Source of the DNA: Bacillota bacterium
Lineage (GTDB): Bacteria > Bacillota > UBA4882 > UBA10575
Direction: 5' to 3'
Assembly: GCA_012512605.1 (NCBI GenBank)
Contig: JAAZDX010000258.1
Location: 1-15,754, forward strand
Length of the DNA: 15,754 nt
Part shown: positions 14,552 through 15,754 of the stretch, piece by piece
Layout: each line of letters begins with the position of its first letter
How positions within the stretch are numbered: position 1 is the stretch's first letter
Notes under the pieces: generated by a model
Seen by the model: only the letters and a program-made list of their open reading frames with translations
Told to the model about the DNA's origin: nothing
Database searches by the model: none
Program-made: the position numbers and the translations under genes

Positions 14552-15754
14552 CTACCGAATAAAGAAATAAATGAGGTAGACATTGATGATCGAGGCGATC
14601 CCTACAATCAGCGTGCCCAAGGTTTGGGTTTTGTATCCATCTTCCACTTTCATTCCGCCGAAGTTCGTAACCACCCAGAAATAACTGTCATTCGCATGGG
14701 AAACCGTCATGGCACCGGCACCAATGGCGATCACGGTCAAGGCAGCCAAGGCCGGAGTCCCCAGCCCAATTGTGGACAGCATGGGTGCCACGATGCCCGC
14801 GGTGGTCACCAGGGCAACCGTGGAGGAACCTTGCGCCGTCTTCAGAACGGCTGATAACAAGAAGGGGAACATCAAGCCTAACAAAGAGATAGCTCCGGCG
14901 CTTTCTTTAATAAAATCTACCATGGAAGTGGAGGCAATAACGTTACCAAGCACCCCGCCGGCGGCGGTAATAAATAGGATCGGTCCTGTTACCTCCAGGG
15001 TTTTATTAGTGAGCTCCTGAAAATTTCCCATCTTATTTTGGCTCGCCAACGGGAACAGGGCTAAAACGACACCCACGGCAATAGCAATAATCGGTGTCCC
15101 CAAGAAGGTAAAGAGGGGACTCGGGATACGGACCATCGCCAAGATGGACGAAAGAGCCATCAACAAAATGGGCACTACGATCGGCGCAAAAGAGGCAAGA
15201 GCGCTGGGAAGCTTCCCGTAACTGGCTACCAACTCTTCATAGGTCTGAGTGATTTCACCATCGAGATCCGCCTCATCGTTTGCTCTCACCTTTTTCCCGA
15301 TGGCTTTGGCAAAGATGTAGCTAGCCAGCATCGGTAAGACTGAGGCCAGAAGGCCCATGACAATCACCAACAGAAGGTTGGTTTCCTGACCGAGCCCTTG
15401 ATATAGAGTGTTGGCGGCCGCAATCGGTCCCGGGGTTGGAGGAATAAAGCAATGGGCAATGTACAGACCAAACGACAGGGCGACTGTACAGGCCACTGAT
15501 GATTTCCTTGTCCGCTTGACCAAAGCTTTTCGAATGGGGTTTAGGATGACAAAGCCACTGTCACAAAAGACCGGAATGGATACGATCCACCCCATAATTA
15601 ACATCGCCAGTTCGGGATTGTTCTTTCCTACCCAACGCACTACAGTGTCGGCCATTTTCAAGGCAGCACCGCTCTTTTCCAATAAAGTACCAATCAGTGC
15701 GCCAAGAATAATGACGATCCCAATACTCTTAAAGGTATTACTGAACCCCGTGCC
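14552..15754 (-). CDS. GntP-family permease (gluconate/glycerate type), N-terminus beyond the window
   Basis: The last 400 residues of a GntP-family proton-linked permease; the frame is open through position 15754, so roughly 40-50 N-terminal residues are outside. The visible part starts GTGFSNTFKSIGIVIILGALIG and contains IPVFCDSGFVILNPI, FIPPTPGPIAAA, AQGSSTVALVTTAGI and SHANDSYFWVVTNFGGM, all strong GntP signatures, in a protein with about ten visible membrane helices and a charged central loop (KKVRANDEADLDGEITQTYEEL). The family moves gluconate and related hydroxy acids into the cell. With a glycerate 2-kinase as the next gene, glycerate is the most likely substrate, but this is inferred from context. 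The gap to the kinase is 207 nt and filled with hairpins. Confidence 0.95.
   Translation of the reverse strand, partial: GTGFSNTFKSIGIVIILGALIGTLLEKSGAALKMADTVVRWVGKNNPELAMLIMGWIVSIPVFCDSGFVILNPIRKALVKRTRKSSVACTVALSFGLYIAHCFIPPTPGPIAAANTLYQGLGQETNLLLVIVMGLLASVLPMLASYIFAKAIGKKVRANDEADLDGEITQTYEELVASYGKLPSALASFAPIVVPILLMALSSILAMVRIPSPLFTFLGTPIIAIAVGVVLALFPLASQNKMGNFQELTNKTLEVTGPILFITAAGGVLGNVIASTSMVDFIKESAGAISLLGLMFPFLLSAVLKTAQGSSTVALVTTAGIVAPMLSTIGLGTPALAALTVIAIGAGAMTVSHANDSYFWVVTNFGGMKVEDGYKTQTLGTLIVGIASIINVYLIYFFIR

Overview
This is a stretch of a Gram-positive-type anaerobe chromosome, most likely Bacillota (Clostridia or a relative). The basis is a set of canonical AGGAGG-type ribosome sites 6-11 nt before the starts, [FeFe]-hydrogenase maturation genes, a TAXI-type TRAP transporter, and clostridial-style GH3 and EamA proteins. 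The genus cannot be named from the sequence. Every gene I can support lies on the minus strand, so transcription runs from high to low coordinates. I see no mobile element, tRNA, rRNA or CRISPR array.

From the right edge: a 5'-truncated GntP-family permease and a glycerate 2-kinase form a probable glycerate uptake and phosphorylation pair, separated by 207 nt full of inverted repeats. Next is a cytoplasmic GH3 beta-glucosidase followed by an MFS transporter. The GH3 promoter (-35 TTGCCT, 17 nt, -10 TAAAAT) has a perfect palindrome in its spacer. Then comes a three-gene TAXI-TRAP operon: lipoprotein receptor, DUF1850 protein and fused QM permease. It is preceded by another palindromic operator candidate and closed by a strong intrinsic terminator at 5447-5490. 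A single EamA transporter follows.

The left third is the H-cluster maturation operon hydF-hydG-hydE. Its promoter (TTGACA, 17 nt, TAAGAT) is followed by a leader of about 200 nt that ends in a terminator-like hairpin just before the hydF ribosome site, which suggests attenuation or riboswitch control. Two of the three maturases are broken as read. hydF has a one-base deletion just before its P-loop, and hydE has a TAA codon immediately before its radical-SAM cysteine motif. hydG is intact. Either this organism is losing [FeFe]-hydrogenase maturation, or the assembly has two errors within 2.9 kb. A 5' fragment of a second EamA protein ends the window.

The points most worth checking are the double lesion in the hyd operon and the unclassified structured leader in front of it. 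I found no clearly new multi-gene system.
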